Shown: positions 45,721-53,862 of the stretch, piece after piece
How positions within the stretch are numbered: the first letter of the stretch is position 1
How the letters are laid out: every line of letters begins with the position of its first letter
Assembly (NCBI GenBank): GCA_902561585.1
Contig: CACEQK010000001.1
Location: 1-64,000 of the forward strand
Length of the DNA: 64,000 nucleotides
From: an uncultured Pelagibacteraceae bacterium
Lineage (GTDB): Bacteria; Pseudomonadota; Alphaproteobacteria; Pelagibacterales; Pelagibacteraceae
Reading direction: 5' to 3'
The notes under the pieces: model-generated
Databases searched by the model: none
The model's input: only the letters and a program-made list of their open reading frames with translations
What the model was told of the DNA's origin: nothing
Program-made: the position numbers and the translations under genes

Positions 45721-47397
45721 TTAATAAAGACTTTCTAATTGATGTTTATATTTTTTAATTATTTCTTTTCTTTTTAACTTTAAAGTTGGTGTTAACATTC
45801 CGTTTTCAATTGTAAATTCTTCGTTAATTAAAACAAATTTTTTAACTTTTTCTATTAAAGTTAAACTATTATTAATATTTTCAATTATAAGTTTAATTTT
45901 ATCTTTATTAGTTTCTTTTTCTGTAACTATTAGAGCAACTAAATAGTTTTTCTTATCTCCGTAAACAAAAGATTGTTTAATAAATTCGTTTAAACATAAA
46001 ATATTTTCAATTTTACTTGGTGAAATATTATCTCCACCTAAATTAACAATAATATCTTTTTTTCTATCAGTTATTTTTAAATAATTATTTTGATCAAGTT
46101 CACCAATATCACCTGTATGTAGCCACCCATCTTTTATTACTCTTTCAGTTTCCTCTTTAAGATTCCAGTAACCCAACATCACATTTTCACCCTTTATTAA
46201 AATTTCACCATCCTCTGCTATTCTTACTTTATTGGTTCTAAATGGAGGTCCCACTGTTTCAACTTTTACTAAATCCGGTAAATTACAGCTTACTACTGGC
46301 GATGCCTCAGTAAGACCGTAACCTTGTAATGTAGGGAGTCCTATAGCATTTAAAAATTCACCGATATTTTGATCTAAGGCTCCCCCACCAGAAACAAAGG
46401 CTTGAAGGTTTCCACCAAATTGATTTCTTATTTTTTTTCGAATTAATTTTTCACATAAAAAATTAATGATTTTTTCTCCTAAAGTTAATTCTTCTCTTTT
46501 AAGTATTTTTTTTCCAAGATATAAAGTTTGATCAATCAATTTTCTTTTGAGTCCTTTTTGTTTTTCAAAATTCATATTTATTTTTGTAAAGAGGTTTTGA
46601 TAAAATCTTGGAACAGCTGTCATAATAGTTGGTTTTGCAACTCCCATATTAGAAATTAATTTTTCTAAACTTTCAGCATAAAAAACTTTAGCGCCTACAA
46701 TGATTTGTATAAATTGTACTGTATGTTCGTAAGAATGTGATAAAGGTAACCAAGTTAAAAATGTAGGATCCTTTTTTTTTGTTAATGTTTCAAGTAATTC
46801 GACTGCCCCTTCACAATTAGATAATATACCACCATGACTTAAAATTACTCCTTTAGGATTGCCTGATGTGCCTGATGTATAAATTATACAAGCTGGCATA
46901 TTCCGTTTTAAATCTTTATTAACTATTTTTTCATTTACTTTTTCATTTAATAATTCTTTAATTAATAAACTGTCAGCGTCTATTTCTTCAAAAGATATTA
47001 TTTTTTTAACATCGCTATTAATAAATTTTTTAATTTTATTGAATTGATCCTGATTTGATACAAATATCAATGAGGGCTTACAATCATTTAAAATATATTC
47101 ATAATCGTTTGCTGAATAAGTTGTAAAAATAGGTACTGAAATTCCTCCTGCATTCATAATAGCAATATCGGTCATTAACCAATATGGTCTATTCTCAGAA
47201 AGTATTAAACATCTGTCACCCTTTTTTATTAACGATTTAATTTTTACGGTTAGTTTATAAATTCTTTGAGTTATATCTTCCCAATTATAAGTTCGTTTAT
47301 CTGGTTTTAACCATTTTAAAAATGGTCTTTTGCCATCAACCTCTTCTCTTTTATTAAAGTAAAGTTCAACTAAACTATTTATTTGATTAATCTGCAT
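45721..47397 (-). CDS. AMP-forming long-chain acyl-CoA synthetase-like protein
   Basis: This ANL-superfamily ligase probably activates a fatty acid. The P-loop ACIIYTSGTSGNPKGVILSHGG, the adenylate-site GYGLTEASPV and the hinge motif GWLHTGDIGELDQNNYLKITDRKKD are all present. At 558 residues it is a little shorter than FadD15-type enzymes, which it resembles. It follows an SGNH-hydrolase-like gene by five bases. The preceding 209 bases to the right-hand peptide gene are very AT-rich and show nothing else. The exact fatty acid is unknown. Confidence 0.9.
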   Translation of the reverse strand: MQINQINSLVELYFNKREEVDGKRPFLKWLKPDKRTYNWEDITQRIYKLTVKIKSLIKKGDRCLILSENRPYWLMTDIAIMNAGGISVPIFTTYSANDYEYILNDCKPSLIFVSNQDQFNKIKKFINSDVKKIISFEEIDADSLLIKELLNEKVNEKIVNKDLKRNMPACIIYTSGTSGNPKGVILSHGGILSNCEGAVELLETLTKKKDPTFLTWLPLSHSYEHTVQFIQIIVGAKVFYAESLEKLISNMGVAKPTIMTAVPRFYQNLFTKINMNFEKQKGLKRKLIDQTLYLGKKILKREELTLGEKIINFLCEKLIRKKIRNQFGGNLQAFVSGGGALDQNIGEFLNAIGLPTLQGYGLTEASPVVSCNLPDLVKVETVGPPFRTNKVRIAEDGEILIKGENVMLGYWNLKEETERVIKDGWLHTGDIGELDQNNYLKITDRKKDIIVNLGGDNISPSKIENILCLNEFIKQSFVYGDKKNYLVALIVTEKETNKDKIKLIIENINNSLTLIEKVKKFVLINEEFTIENGMLTPTLKLKRKEIIKKYKHQLESLY

Positions 47398-47402
47398 TTA
47401 GA

Positions 47403-48590
47403 CTAATTACCATATTGTTTCAAATTTTCGTAAATATGGTTAGATACTTTTTTATAGCCATTTTCATTGTAATGGCCCCACATTTTAAAAGGAAATAACT
47501 CTAATGGATCTTTCTGTTTTAAAAATACACCTTTGTGTATATCGATAAAATTAATATTCAATTCTTCTACTATTTGTTTAATTTGATTATAGTTTGAATT
47601 CAAAACTTTATTATTATACCTCTCAAACTGAGGTAAATAAACAAAATGTAGTGTTGAATTATTAGTTTCTACATATTTTTTTGCATTTTTAATAATATTC
47701 TTAAATTCTTTAACTGGTAACTCTTTATTTTTATGCCTGATAGTCTGCAAACTAAAGATTTTTTTAGTTTCGTTAAGTCTAATAAATTTTAATAATTTAT
47801 TTTTCAATTTAGCATTTCTAGTAGCTTGGTCGATGATTCTATCTTCAAGTTCTATGGATTTAAAAATGATTTCATTATTAAGTAAATCAATAATTTTTTG
47901 TTTTTTTTTTAAATTTTGACTAAAATTTATATCAGAGAAGTATTTTAGTAAAATTTCATTATTAAGCTCAGATTCTAAATCATTCAGGTCATTTCCCTCA
48001 AAATATAACCATAGAACGTTTTTAGTGTTTTTAGGCATATATTCTTTTAAAGTTGCTAGCATTGAAAGCGGGCCATTAGCTTTATAACCTAAATTTATGA
48101 CGTTTTCGTTTGAAAGAATTCTCAATTGAGATGCGATATCTTTAGGTCGATTTACACAGGCGCCATGTGCGAAGGAGTCTCCTAATATGATATATTTTAC
48201 GTTATCACTTTCCCATTGATCATTAGGATTATTAAATCCAAACCGGTCACTTAAATAAATTGAAAAATATCCGTTTTCATTACAATCAATTGTTTGATAG
48301 TTAGAAGTGCCAGATAAAAAATGTATATTTTTATTGGGATCGTTAAATTTTATTGGAGCTACTGTAACTGTAAATTTTTTATTATCAGCGCTTAAATCTT
48401 TAAAAAACTGATACTTAGAACGTGTCTCGTAATTTTGATTACTATTTTTCTCAAAATTTTCCTTTATTTTAACTTTATTAATTTCTGGTAAATTCAAATT
48501 TAGAGTTAAATAACTTTCAAATAGATATAAAGAAAGCAAGATGCTTGAAAGTGATATTGCAATATAAGTTTTATAATTTTTCACAATCAT
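47403..48590 (-). CDS. Membrane-anchored SGNH/GDSL-like hydrolase
   Basis: One N-terminal transmembrane segment (residues about 8-28) is followed by an extracytoplasmic SGNH-type domain. Block I is YIILGDSFAHGACV with the putative nucleophilic Ser; a Gly-Asn pair occurs at YFEGNDLNDLE; the late block MWGHYNENGYKKVSNHI supplies His. Together these suggest an esterase or O-acyl transferase acting on envelope glycans, like AlgX/OatA-type modules. At 395 residues it is complete. The ATG is only one base after the encoded CCA of tRNA-Leu, so it has no conventional leader. Confidence 0.8.
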   Translation of the reverse strand: MIVKNYKTYIAISLSSILLSLYLFESYLTLNLNLPEINKVKIKENFEKNSNQNYETRSKYQFFKDLSADNKKFTVTVAPIKFNDPNKNIHFLSGTSNYQTIDCNENGYFSIYLSDRFGFNNPNDQWESDNVKYIILGDSFAHGACVNRPKDIASQLRILSNENVINLGYKANGPLSMLATLKEYMPKNTKNVLWLYFEGNDLNDLESELNNEILLKYFSDINFSQNLKKKQKIIDLLNNEIIFKSIELEDRIIDQATRNAKLKNKLLKFIRLNETKKIFSLQTIRHKNKELPVKEFKNIIKNAKKYVETNNSTLHFVYLPQFERYNNKVLNSNYNQIKQIVEELNINFIDIHKGVFLKQKDPLELFPFKMWGHYNENGYKKVSNHIYENLKQYGN

Positions 48591-48591
48591 T

Positions 48592-48678
48592 TGGTGGGCG
48601 AAGAGAGACTCGAACTCTCAAGGTATTGCTACCACCGGATTTTGAGTCCGGCGCGTCTACCAGTTCCACCATTCGCCC
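48592..48678 (-). tRNA. tRNA-Leu (anticodon CAA)
   Basis: The minus strand folds as a class II tRNA. Acceptor GGGCGAA pairs with TTCGCCC, the anticodon stem-loop is CCGGACTCAAAATCCGG with anticodon CAA, a variable arm (TGGTAGCAATACC) and T arm GAGAGTTCGAGTCTCTC follow, the discriminator is A and CCA is encoded. It lies 14 bases after the BASS transporter stop and one base before the SGNH gene ATG, all on the same strand. Confidence 0.97.
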
Positions 48679-48692
48679 ATTTTTGAAATAAT

Positions 48693-49538
48693 TTAATTTA
48701 TTTTTCTCACTATGAGAACAAAAATAATTGAAGTCAAAAACATAATTAGTGCATATGCAGCTGTTGGCACCATATACACAATATCATCCCATAATTGTGT
48801 GGCTACAAAAACAGCCAGGGTTCCATTTTGTAAGCCGCATTCTAGTGAAATACATTTTCTTTGCTCTAATCCCGAAGCTAAAAATTTTGCTATATAGTAA
48901 CCAATGAAAATCATCGTTATATTTAAGATAAAAGCTACTAGACCTGCTCTTGTAATAAAGCTTACTATTCTGTCCCACTCTTCTACCCAAATAGAGATAA
49001 AGACGACTAGAAATAATATTACCGACAATCTCTGAATTAACAAAGTCTTAGATATAATAAAATCTGTCATTAAACTTCTTACGATCATGCCAAAAATAAC
49101 AGGTACTGTTACTACAAAAAACATTTTAGCTGCAATATTGATCATTGATATTTCTTTAGTTATTTCAAAACCAAGAAAACTTGCTGAATTATAGACGATT
49201 AAAGGAACTGTTATCACAGAAATTAAACTCACAACTGCTGTTAAGGTTACAGATAAAGCAACGTCACCATTCGCAAATTTAGTTAGTATATTTGAAGTAA
49301 CTCCACCAGGAGCTGCTGCAATTATCATTACACCAAGAGCGATTTCTGGTGGCATTGAAATAATATGAATTAAGATAAAAGCGATAATCGGAAGTATTAC
49401 AACTTGACCTAAAAATCCTATTATAAAATCTCTAGGGATTGTAATTACTCTTTTGAAATCTGTTAAAGTAAGACCAAGGCCCAAACCGAACATTATTATG
49501 GCTAGACACACCGGGGCTATTGTTTTTGCTATTTCCAT
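48693..49538 (-). CDS. Bile acid:sodium symporter (BASS) family transporter
   Basis: This inner-membrane protein has about nine to ten hydrophobic helices and belongs to the BASS/SBF family. Typical segments are MFGLGLGLTLTDFKRV, the crossover-helix region AAAPGGVTSNILTKFANGDVALSVTLTAV, and ECGLQNGTLAVFVATQL in the second half. At 281 residues it is standard. Marine relatives transport organic acids such as pyruvate or sulfonates with sodium; the substrate is unknown here. It lies four bases after a winged-helix protein gene and is likely co-transcribed and perhaps regulated by it. Confidence 0.9.
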   Translation of the reverse strand: MEIAKTIAPVCLAIIMFGLGLGLTLTDFKRVITIPRDFIIGFLGQVVILPIIAFILIHIISMPPEIALGVMIIAAAPGGVTSNILTKFANGDVALSVTLTAVVSLISVITVPLIVYNSASFLGFEITKEISMINIAAKMFFVVTVPVIFGMIVRSLMTDFIISKTLLIQRLSVILFLVVFISIWVEEWDRIVSFITRAGLVAFILNITMIFIGYYIAKFLASGLEQRKCISLECGLQNGTLAVFVATQLWDDIVYMVPTAAYALIMFLTSIIFVLIVRKIN

Positions 49539-49542
49539 AATT

Positions 49543-50568
49543 TTAATTTATTTTTAGTTTTGAGTGTTTCATCAAATTATACATGGTTGTTGCATAATTT
49601 GAAAAGGATTTTTGATGTATAAGATAATTTTCTTCTAACCCTTTAAGATGTACTGATTGACTGCCCATCGAATATTCTAGGTTTTTATTTCTATTAATCA
49701 ATTTTTTCTTTTCCATTGTTTTAAGCTTTCTAATTACTGTAGCTCTAGGAATGGCTGAAATATCAGATATCGACGATGCGTTAATACCTCTTTTCGCTTT
49801 ATGTTTTAACAAATGAAGAAAAAAATCCCTAAAATTACCTGGAGTATCAATAACCTGCTTTTGGGTATTTTCTATTAACTCTCTCATTTGAACTATTGCA
49901 ATTGAACCCCATACATTCCACGACTCTAAATCACCAAAAAAAGTTCTATGACGGACTAAATAAGGTATTTGAAATCTAAAGAAATATTCCCAGCTTACAG
50001 TAAAATGATCATGTATAAACTTTACTATTGTTTCTTGGTTAATTTTATCTCCAAACCATTTTTGTGATGACAGAAAATCTGAAAATTTTGCCAAACACGC
50101 TGCGATTAAACCTATCGATGTTACAGGTTTTTGTATCGCAATTTTTGATACATTTAAAAATATAGATTTACCGTCTCTATAAATTATGCCTTGGTTCTGT
50201 AAAAAGTTAACTTTTCTTCTTATTGTTTCTTTTGGAATGTTTAAATCTTTTGATATTTCAATTAAATTTATTTTATCTATTGATAGCTTCTCTTGATTAT
50301 AAAAACTTTCAAAAGACATGTAGTGAAATCGATCAGATAAATTAAGAAAAACTTTATTAATTAAATATAATAACACAAGGTATGTATCAAAATCCTTAAA
50401 TATTCCGTATGCTTGATTTACCCAAGTTTGTTGGAATTTAATGAAGTGTTTTAAAACTTCGTTATTATTTTTTTGAAAGATATCAAAAACTAAAGAACTA
50501 TCTATAGATTGTTCTAAATTGTCAGGCTTTGTAAATTGAGCAATTTTTATATCTACAGGTTTGCTCAT
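49543..50568 (-). CDS. Unrecognised protein with two winged-helix domains
   Basis: I do not recognise the family. Two helix-turn-helix regions are visible. One at about residues 100-140 contains NLIEISKDLNIPKETIRRKVNFLQNQGII with a following wing (YRDGKSIFL). A second at about residues 268-305 contains SSISDISAIPRATVIRKLKTMEKKKLI. They resemble MarR/MarR-like domains, and the duplicate suggests a single-chain pseudo-dimer. The intervening helical region is rich in aromatic residues. With 341 residues and a location four bases upstream of a BASS transporter, a regulator of that transporter is likely but unproven. Confidence 0.65.
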   Translation of the reverse strand: MSKPVDIKIAQFTKPDNLEQSIDSSLVFDIFQKNNNEVLKHFIKFQQTWVNQAYGIFKDFDTYLVLLYLINKVFLNLSDRFHYMSFESFYNQEKLSIDKINLIEISKDLNIPKETIRRKVNFLQNQGIIYRDGKSIFLNVSKIAIQKPVTSIGLIAACLAKFSDFLSSQKWFGDKINQETIVKFIHDHFTVSWEYFFRFQIPYLVRHRTFFGDLESWNVWGSIAIVQMRELIENTQKQVIDTPGNFRDFFLHLLKHKAKRGINASSISDISAIPRATVIRKLKTMEKKKLINRNKNLEYSMGSQSVHLKGLEENYLIHQKSFSNYATTMYNLMKHSKLKIN

Positions 50569-50574
50569 TGAAAA

Positions 50575-50760
50575 TTATTTTTTCCAAGTAACGCTTTGAT
50601 TAATAAGAATAGCCATTAAAATCCAAATGATAAAGGTATCACCTGGAGAAAACCCGTAGTCCGCACCAAACATTCCCGCAACTATTACGATAGCGTAGAT
50701 AACAACTGTCGATAAAATTAAACTTGCGAGGTATCTAAGAATTGTGCATTTTAAATTCAT
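50575..50760 (-). CDS. Small two-helix membrane protein, 61 aa
   Basis: This small protein has hydrophobic helices at residues about 8-30 (YLASLILSTVVIYAIVIVAG) and about 41-56 (TFIIWILMAILI) and a charged C terminus. No family is recognised. It is followed six bases later by the winged-helix gene and may be part of that unit. Its ATG shares two bases with the divergent ATG of the DedA/YqaA-like gene, so its promoter must lie inside the neighbouring coding sequence or one start is misplaced. Confidence 0.6.
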   Translation of the reverse strand: MNLKCTILRYLASLILSTVVIYAIVIVAGMFGADYGFSPGDTFIIWILMAILINQSVTWKK

Positions 50761-51358
50761 GTTAAAAAAATTATACGATAGATGTGTTGAGCTTGCTAGA
50801 CATAAATTTTCTAAGCCTTTATTAGGTTTCGTCGCTTTTATTGAGAGCTTTTTCTTTCCAGTTCCGCCAGATTTGATGATCGTGCCAATGGTTGTTGCAA
50901 AACGAGACGATTATTTAAAAATTTTTTTAATTGCTACAACTGGATCTGTGCTTGGAGGATTGTTTGGATATATGCTTGGAGTTTTTTTCTTAGATGCCTC
51001 AATGGTGATTATCGAGTTTTATGGGTATGAGGAAAAAGTTTTTGAGATGCAAGATAAGATGTCAACAAAAGGTGGTTTCTTAGCTTGGCTTGGAATTATG
51101 TTTTTAGCTGGTTTTACCCCTCTTCCTTTTAAAGTCTTTACAATAACAAGTGGGGTTATTGCTTATAATCTTCCTGTATTCTTTTTTATTTGTTTATTTA
51201 CTAGGGGGCTAAGATTTTTCCTTGTTTCTTACTTTACTTATTTATTTGGGAAAAAGTTTGGTGATTTCATAGAGAAAAGAGGTGCGCTTTGGTTTACTTT
51301 AACCGGTATTTTTATTGTAGTTTTAGCTGTTGCTCTGTATATGATTTTCGTCAAATGA
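50759..51358 (+). CDS. YqaA-like VTT (DedA/SNARE-associated) membrane protein
   Basis: This is a membrane protein of the VTT/DedA superfamily, YqaA branch, thought to take part in lipid flipping or membrane homeostasis. It contains LLGFVAFIESFFFPVPPDLMIVPMV with the family's E-(x)-FP-P motif, GGLFGYMLG, and LAGFTPLPFKVFTITSGV. The ORF track begins at a GTG (50744); I prefer the ATG at 50759 (MLKKLYDRCVELA), giving 199 residues. It overlaps dsbB by four bases (ATGA). Confidence 0.88.
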   Translation: MLKKLYDRCVELARHKFSKPLLGFVAFIESFFFPVPPDLMIVPMVVAKRDDYLKIFLIATTGSVLGGLFGYMLGVFFLDASMVIIEFYGYEEKVFEMQDKMSTKGGFLAWLGIMFLAGFTPLPFKVFTITSGVIAYNLPVFFFICLFTRGLRFFLVSYFTYLFGKKFGDFIEKRGALWFTLTGIFIVVLAVALYMIFVK

Positions 51359-51837
51359 TGAATAATAATAAATTTATCTTAAATAGTATTTTAGTTTTTA
51401 GTTTTCTATCTTTAGCCATTGCCTATTTCATTCAATATAAACTGGGACACAAACCTTGTAATTTATGTTTAGTTGAAAGAATTCCTTATATTTCAGCTTT
51501 AATTCTAATTTCATTAATATTTATATTAAATAAATTTCAAAAAGTTATTTCCGGCATATTATTGTTACTTTTTATTTTTGGTGCAGTAGTTTCTTTTTAT
51601 CATGTTGGAATTGAACAAGGTTTTTTTAGTGAGTCGTTAGTGTGTGATTTAGGTGCATCTTCTGAAAATCTATCTTCAAAAGAGCTTTTAAAACAGCTTG
51701 AAAATAAAACAGCTGTAAGCTGTAAAGATGTAACTTTTAGGTTTTTTGGGCTTTCTCTTGCTACAATTAATACAATTATTTCAATTCTTTTAAGTTGTAT
51801 TATGATTAAAGTTATTAAAAATTATGGAAAAAACTAA
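51355..51837 (+). CDS. dsbB: Disulfide bond formation protein DsbB
   Basis: DsbB is the inner-membrane quinone reductase that reoxidises DsbA. It has four predicted helices, the first periplasmic pair Cys35-Cys38 (KPCNLCLVERIPY) and a second pair in the second periplasmic loop (SLVCDLGASS and VSCKDVT). The track start at 51289 lies inside the upstream gene; the ATG at 51355 (MMNNNKFILN) overlaps the upstream TGA and gives 160 residues, normal for the family. It is coupled with the upstream YqaA-like gene and overlaps coq7 by 14 bases. Confidence 0.93.
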   Translation: MMNNNKFILNSILVFSFLSLAIAYFIQYKLGHKPCNLCLVERIPYISALILISLIFILNKFQKVISGILLLLFIFGAVVSFYHVGIEQGFFSESLVCDLGASSENLSSKELLKQLENKTAVSCKDVTFRFFGLSLATINTIISILLSCIMIKVIKNYGKN

Positions 51838-52357
51838 TAAGAAATATTTAGAAGAAATTATCCGAGTAGATCACGCGGGTGAGCGCGGCGCTATCAAAAT
51901 ATATGAGGGTCAACTTTTGGCTTTAAAAACTTTTAAACAAGATGAATATTTAAAAAGAAAAATTGAAGAGATGAAAGAACATGAAAAAGAACATTATGAA
52001 TATTTTAATGGTGAAATTCAGAAAAGAAATATTAAACCTACAAAACTTTTACCTTTATGGGATATCTTAGGAGTAACACTTGGTTTTGGTACTGCGATGC
52101 TTGGTGAAAAAGCGGCCATGCTGTGCACTGCGTCTGTAGAAGAAGTAATTGATGATCATTATAAAAATCAAACTTACAAACTTGGTGATGATGAGAAAGA
52201 GTTAAAAGAAAAGATAATGAAATTTCGTCAAGATGAATTAGATCACAAAGACATTGCTTATGAACATGGAGCAACAAAAAAAGGTTTGTTTGGGGTTTTA
52301 GATAAAGTAATTAAGACTTCTTCAAGAATAGCGATTACAATTTCAGAAAAAATTTAA
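51824..52357 (+). CDS. coq7: Demethoxyubiquinone hydroxylase Coq7
   Basis: This di-iron monooxygenase performs the late hydroxylation in ubiquinone biosynthesis. Ligand motifs are IRVDHAGERGAIKIYEGQ (first Glu), EHEKEHYEYF (ExxH), ASVEEVIDDHY (Glu) and DELDHKDIAYEHGA (ExxH). At 177 residues it has the compact Coq7 length. It overlaps dsbB, which uses quinone as an electron acceptor, making co-expression logical. It ends directly against the stop of the convergent HNH gene. Confidence 0.96.
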   Translation: MEKTNKKYLEEIIRVDHAGERGAIKIYEGQLLALKTFKQDEYLKRKIEEMKEHEKEHYEYFNGEIQKRNIKPTKLLPLWDILGVTLGFGTAMLGEKAAMLCTASVEEVIDDHYKNQTYKLGDDEKELKEKIMKFRQDELDHKDIAYEHGATKKGLFGVLDKVIKTSSRIAITISEKI

Positions 52358-52927
52358 TTAAGGTTCTAGCTCGATATCCCAGTATAGATAATCCATCCAA
52401 CTTTCGTGTAAAAAATTTGGAGGAAAGTTTCTTCCATTTCTATGTAAATCTTCTACAGTGGGTGCATATGGTTTGTTAGCTAAATTAAGATCACAGTCTT
52501 TATAAAGCTTTCCACCTTTTTTAACGTTACAACTAGAACAAGCTGTAACAACATTATTCCAATCAGTTAATCCACCTTTTGATTTTGGTAATAAATGATC
52601 AAACGTTAAATCTTTTTTATCTCCACAGTACTGACAAGTGAATTTATCTCTCAAAAAAACATTAAACCTTGTAAAGTTCGGATTTTTTGAAGGCTGTATA
52701 AAATTTTTAAGTGCAATTACACTTGGCAAGTTCATTTCAAATGAAGGGCTTCTAATTTTTCTTTTGTAGTTAGAAACAATACTTACTCTGTCTAAAAAAA
52801 CTGATTTGACTGCATCCTGCCAGCACCAAATTGAAAGCGGGTAATAACTTAGCGGTCTGAAGTCAGCGTTCAATACTAACGCTGGACATTTTTCAAGAGG
52901 AACTTTATCGACAGCAGAAATAATCAT
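52358..52927 (-). CDS. HNH endonuclease-domain protein
   Basis: This protein has a C-terminal HNH nuclease domain with two zinc-knuckle pairs. The segment CQYCGDKKDLTFDHLLPKSKGG carries the first CxxC and the H of HNH, and WNNVVTACSSCNVKKG the N and second CxxC. The N-terminal 80 residues contain LNADFRPLSYYPLSIWCWQDAVK, typical of a widespread housekeeping HNH family in Alphaproteobacteria and marine bacteria. The length of 189 is usual. There are no mobile-element neighbours, so it is probably not a homing enzyme. A near-perfect palindrome lies upstream. Confidence 0.9.
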   Translation of the reverse strand: MIISAVDKVPLEKCPALVLNADFRPLSYYPLSIWCWQDAVKSVFLDRVSIVSNYKRKIRSPSFEMNLPSVIALKNFIQPSKNPNFTRFNVFLRDKFTCQYCGDKKDLTFDHLLPKSKGGLTDWNNVVTACSSCNVKKGGKLYKDCDLNLANKPYAPTVEDLHRNGRNFPPNFLHESWMDYLYWDIELEP

Positions 52928-52940
52928 ATCTTGAAGCTAA

Positions 52941-52960
52941 CTGATACAAATATTTATATC
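52941..52960. promoter_or_regulatory. Near-perfect 20-base palindrome upstream of HNH gene
   Basis: TGATACAAATATTTATATCA reads the same on both strands except for one mismatched pair. It lies 14-33 bases before the HNH start, where a promoter or operator is expected. It is AT-rich, so chance symmetry is possible. Confidence 0.25.
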
Positions 52961-52988
52961 AAGTTATAATTGTGTAACACTAAAAAAA

Positions 52989-53645
52989 TTAAGAATTAAA
53001 TTGTTTTTTTATAAATTGTAGGCCCAAACTTGACCCTTCGGTTGGTATACGATGTTCACAGTTTTTAAAAATTTGTGTTTCAATTTCGTATTTATTTTTA
53101 TTAAAAAAATCTTTAGCCTCTAATAATGAGTCGATAGAGACAACTTGATCAATATCCCCATGCATTAATATTATTTCTGGTCTAGAATTAATATTTTTAG
53201 ACAAGTGATCAGTATCAATAATTCTACCTGAATAACCAATGATAGAATTTACTGCATCTTTTCTTTTTAAGCCTGTCTGTAAAGTAATCATACAACCTTG
53301 GCTAAATCCTCCAATGATAATTTGATTAGCTTGTATATTATTTTTTGTTTTTACCTCATCGATAAGTTTATTTAATTTATTCTCTGCGACCAACGATTTA
53401 GCTAAAACTTGCTCTGGTGTTTGATCCATTAGATCGAACCATTGAAAACCAGAGGGGCTTGCCGCACATTTCTCAGGAGCATCAGGACAAATAAATATTG
53501 TATCAGGCAAATGAGCTCGCCAATAATTTGCAAGGATTGAGATATCATTCCCATCTCCTCCATATCCGTGGCAAAGTATTACAGCGTTTTTGGGTTTATT
53601 TTTAGAAAGAGGTTCTAAAACAATTGTATTTAATGAATAGGTCAT
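52989..53645 (-). CDS. Phospholipase/carboxylesterase-family alpha/beta hydrolase
   Basis: This 218-residue serine esterase belongs to the acyl-protein thioesterase/carboxylesterase family. It shows LCHGYGGDGNDIS (oxyanion region), the nucleophile elbow GGFSQGCMITL, the acid MHGDIDQVV and the final His in CEHRIPTEG. It has no signal peptide, so it is cytosolic. It stands upstream of the HNH gene on the minus strand and diverges from a HIG1-like gene. The substrate may be a lysophospholipid or a short ester. Confidence 0.92.
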   Translation of the reverse strand: MTYSLNTIVLEPLSKNKPKNAVILCHGYGGDGNDISILANYWRAHLPDTIFICPDAPEKCAASPSGFQWFDLMDQTPEQVLAKSLVAENKLNKLIDEVKTKNNIQANQIIIGGFSQGCMITLQTGLKRKDAVNSIIGYSGRIIDTDHLSKNINSRPEIILMHGDIDQVVSIDSLLEAKDFFNKNKYEIETQIFKNCEHRIPTEGSSLGLQFIKKQFNS

Positions 53646-53661
53646 GATAGTAGAATATTAA

Positions 53662-53862
53662 ATGTCTGAATTTTTTTTTAACTTTATTGGTTTCACTTTA
53701 TTAGGTGCTGTAGCCGTTGTTTTAATAATGGGTATATATACTTTATTTAAGGGTGGAAGTACTAGTAAAAAATATTCTAATAAATTAATGCAATTACGTG
53801 TCTTACTTCAATTTATTGCAATTATAGTTTTGGTTCTTTTGGCTTATTTTTTTAAAAATTAA
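53662..53862 (+). CDS. HIG1-like twin-transmembrane small protein
   Basis: This 66-residue protein has two hydrophobic helices (residues about 8-28 and 45-64) linked by a basic loop with FKGGSTSKKYSNKLMQLRVLLQ. The NKLM-x-LRV-x-LQ pattern matches the HIG_1_N/twin-transmembrane family of Alphaproteobacteria, related to mitochondrial factors that associate with respiratory supercomplexes. It ends in a four-base tail-to-tail overlap with the TlpA-like gene. The role in this organism is inferred by family only. Confidence 0.85.
   Translation: MSEFFFNFIGFTLLGAVAVVLIMGIYTLFKGGSTSKKYSNKLMQLRVLLQFIAIIVLVLLAYFFKN

Noticed and set aside
52358-52927. HNH gene as a homing endonuclease or mobile element
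   Set aside because: The gene is intact, flanked by ordinary genes, and belongs to a widespread chromosomal HNH type without intron or intein context.
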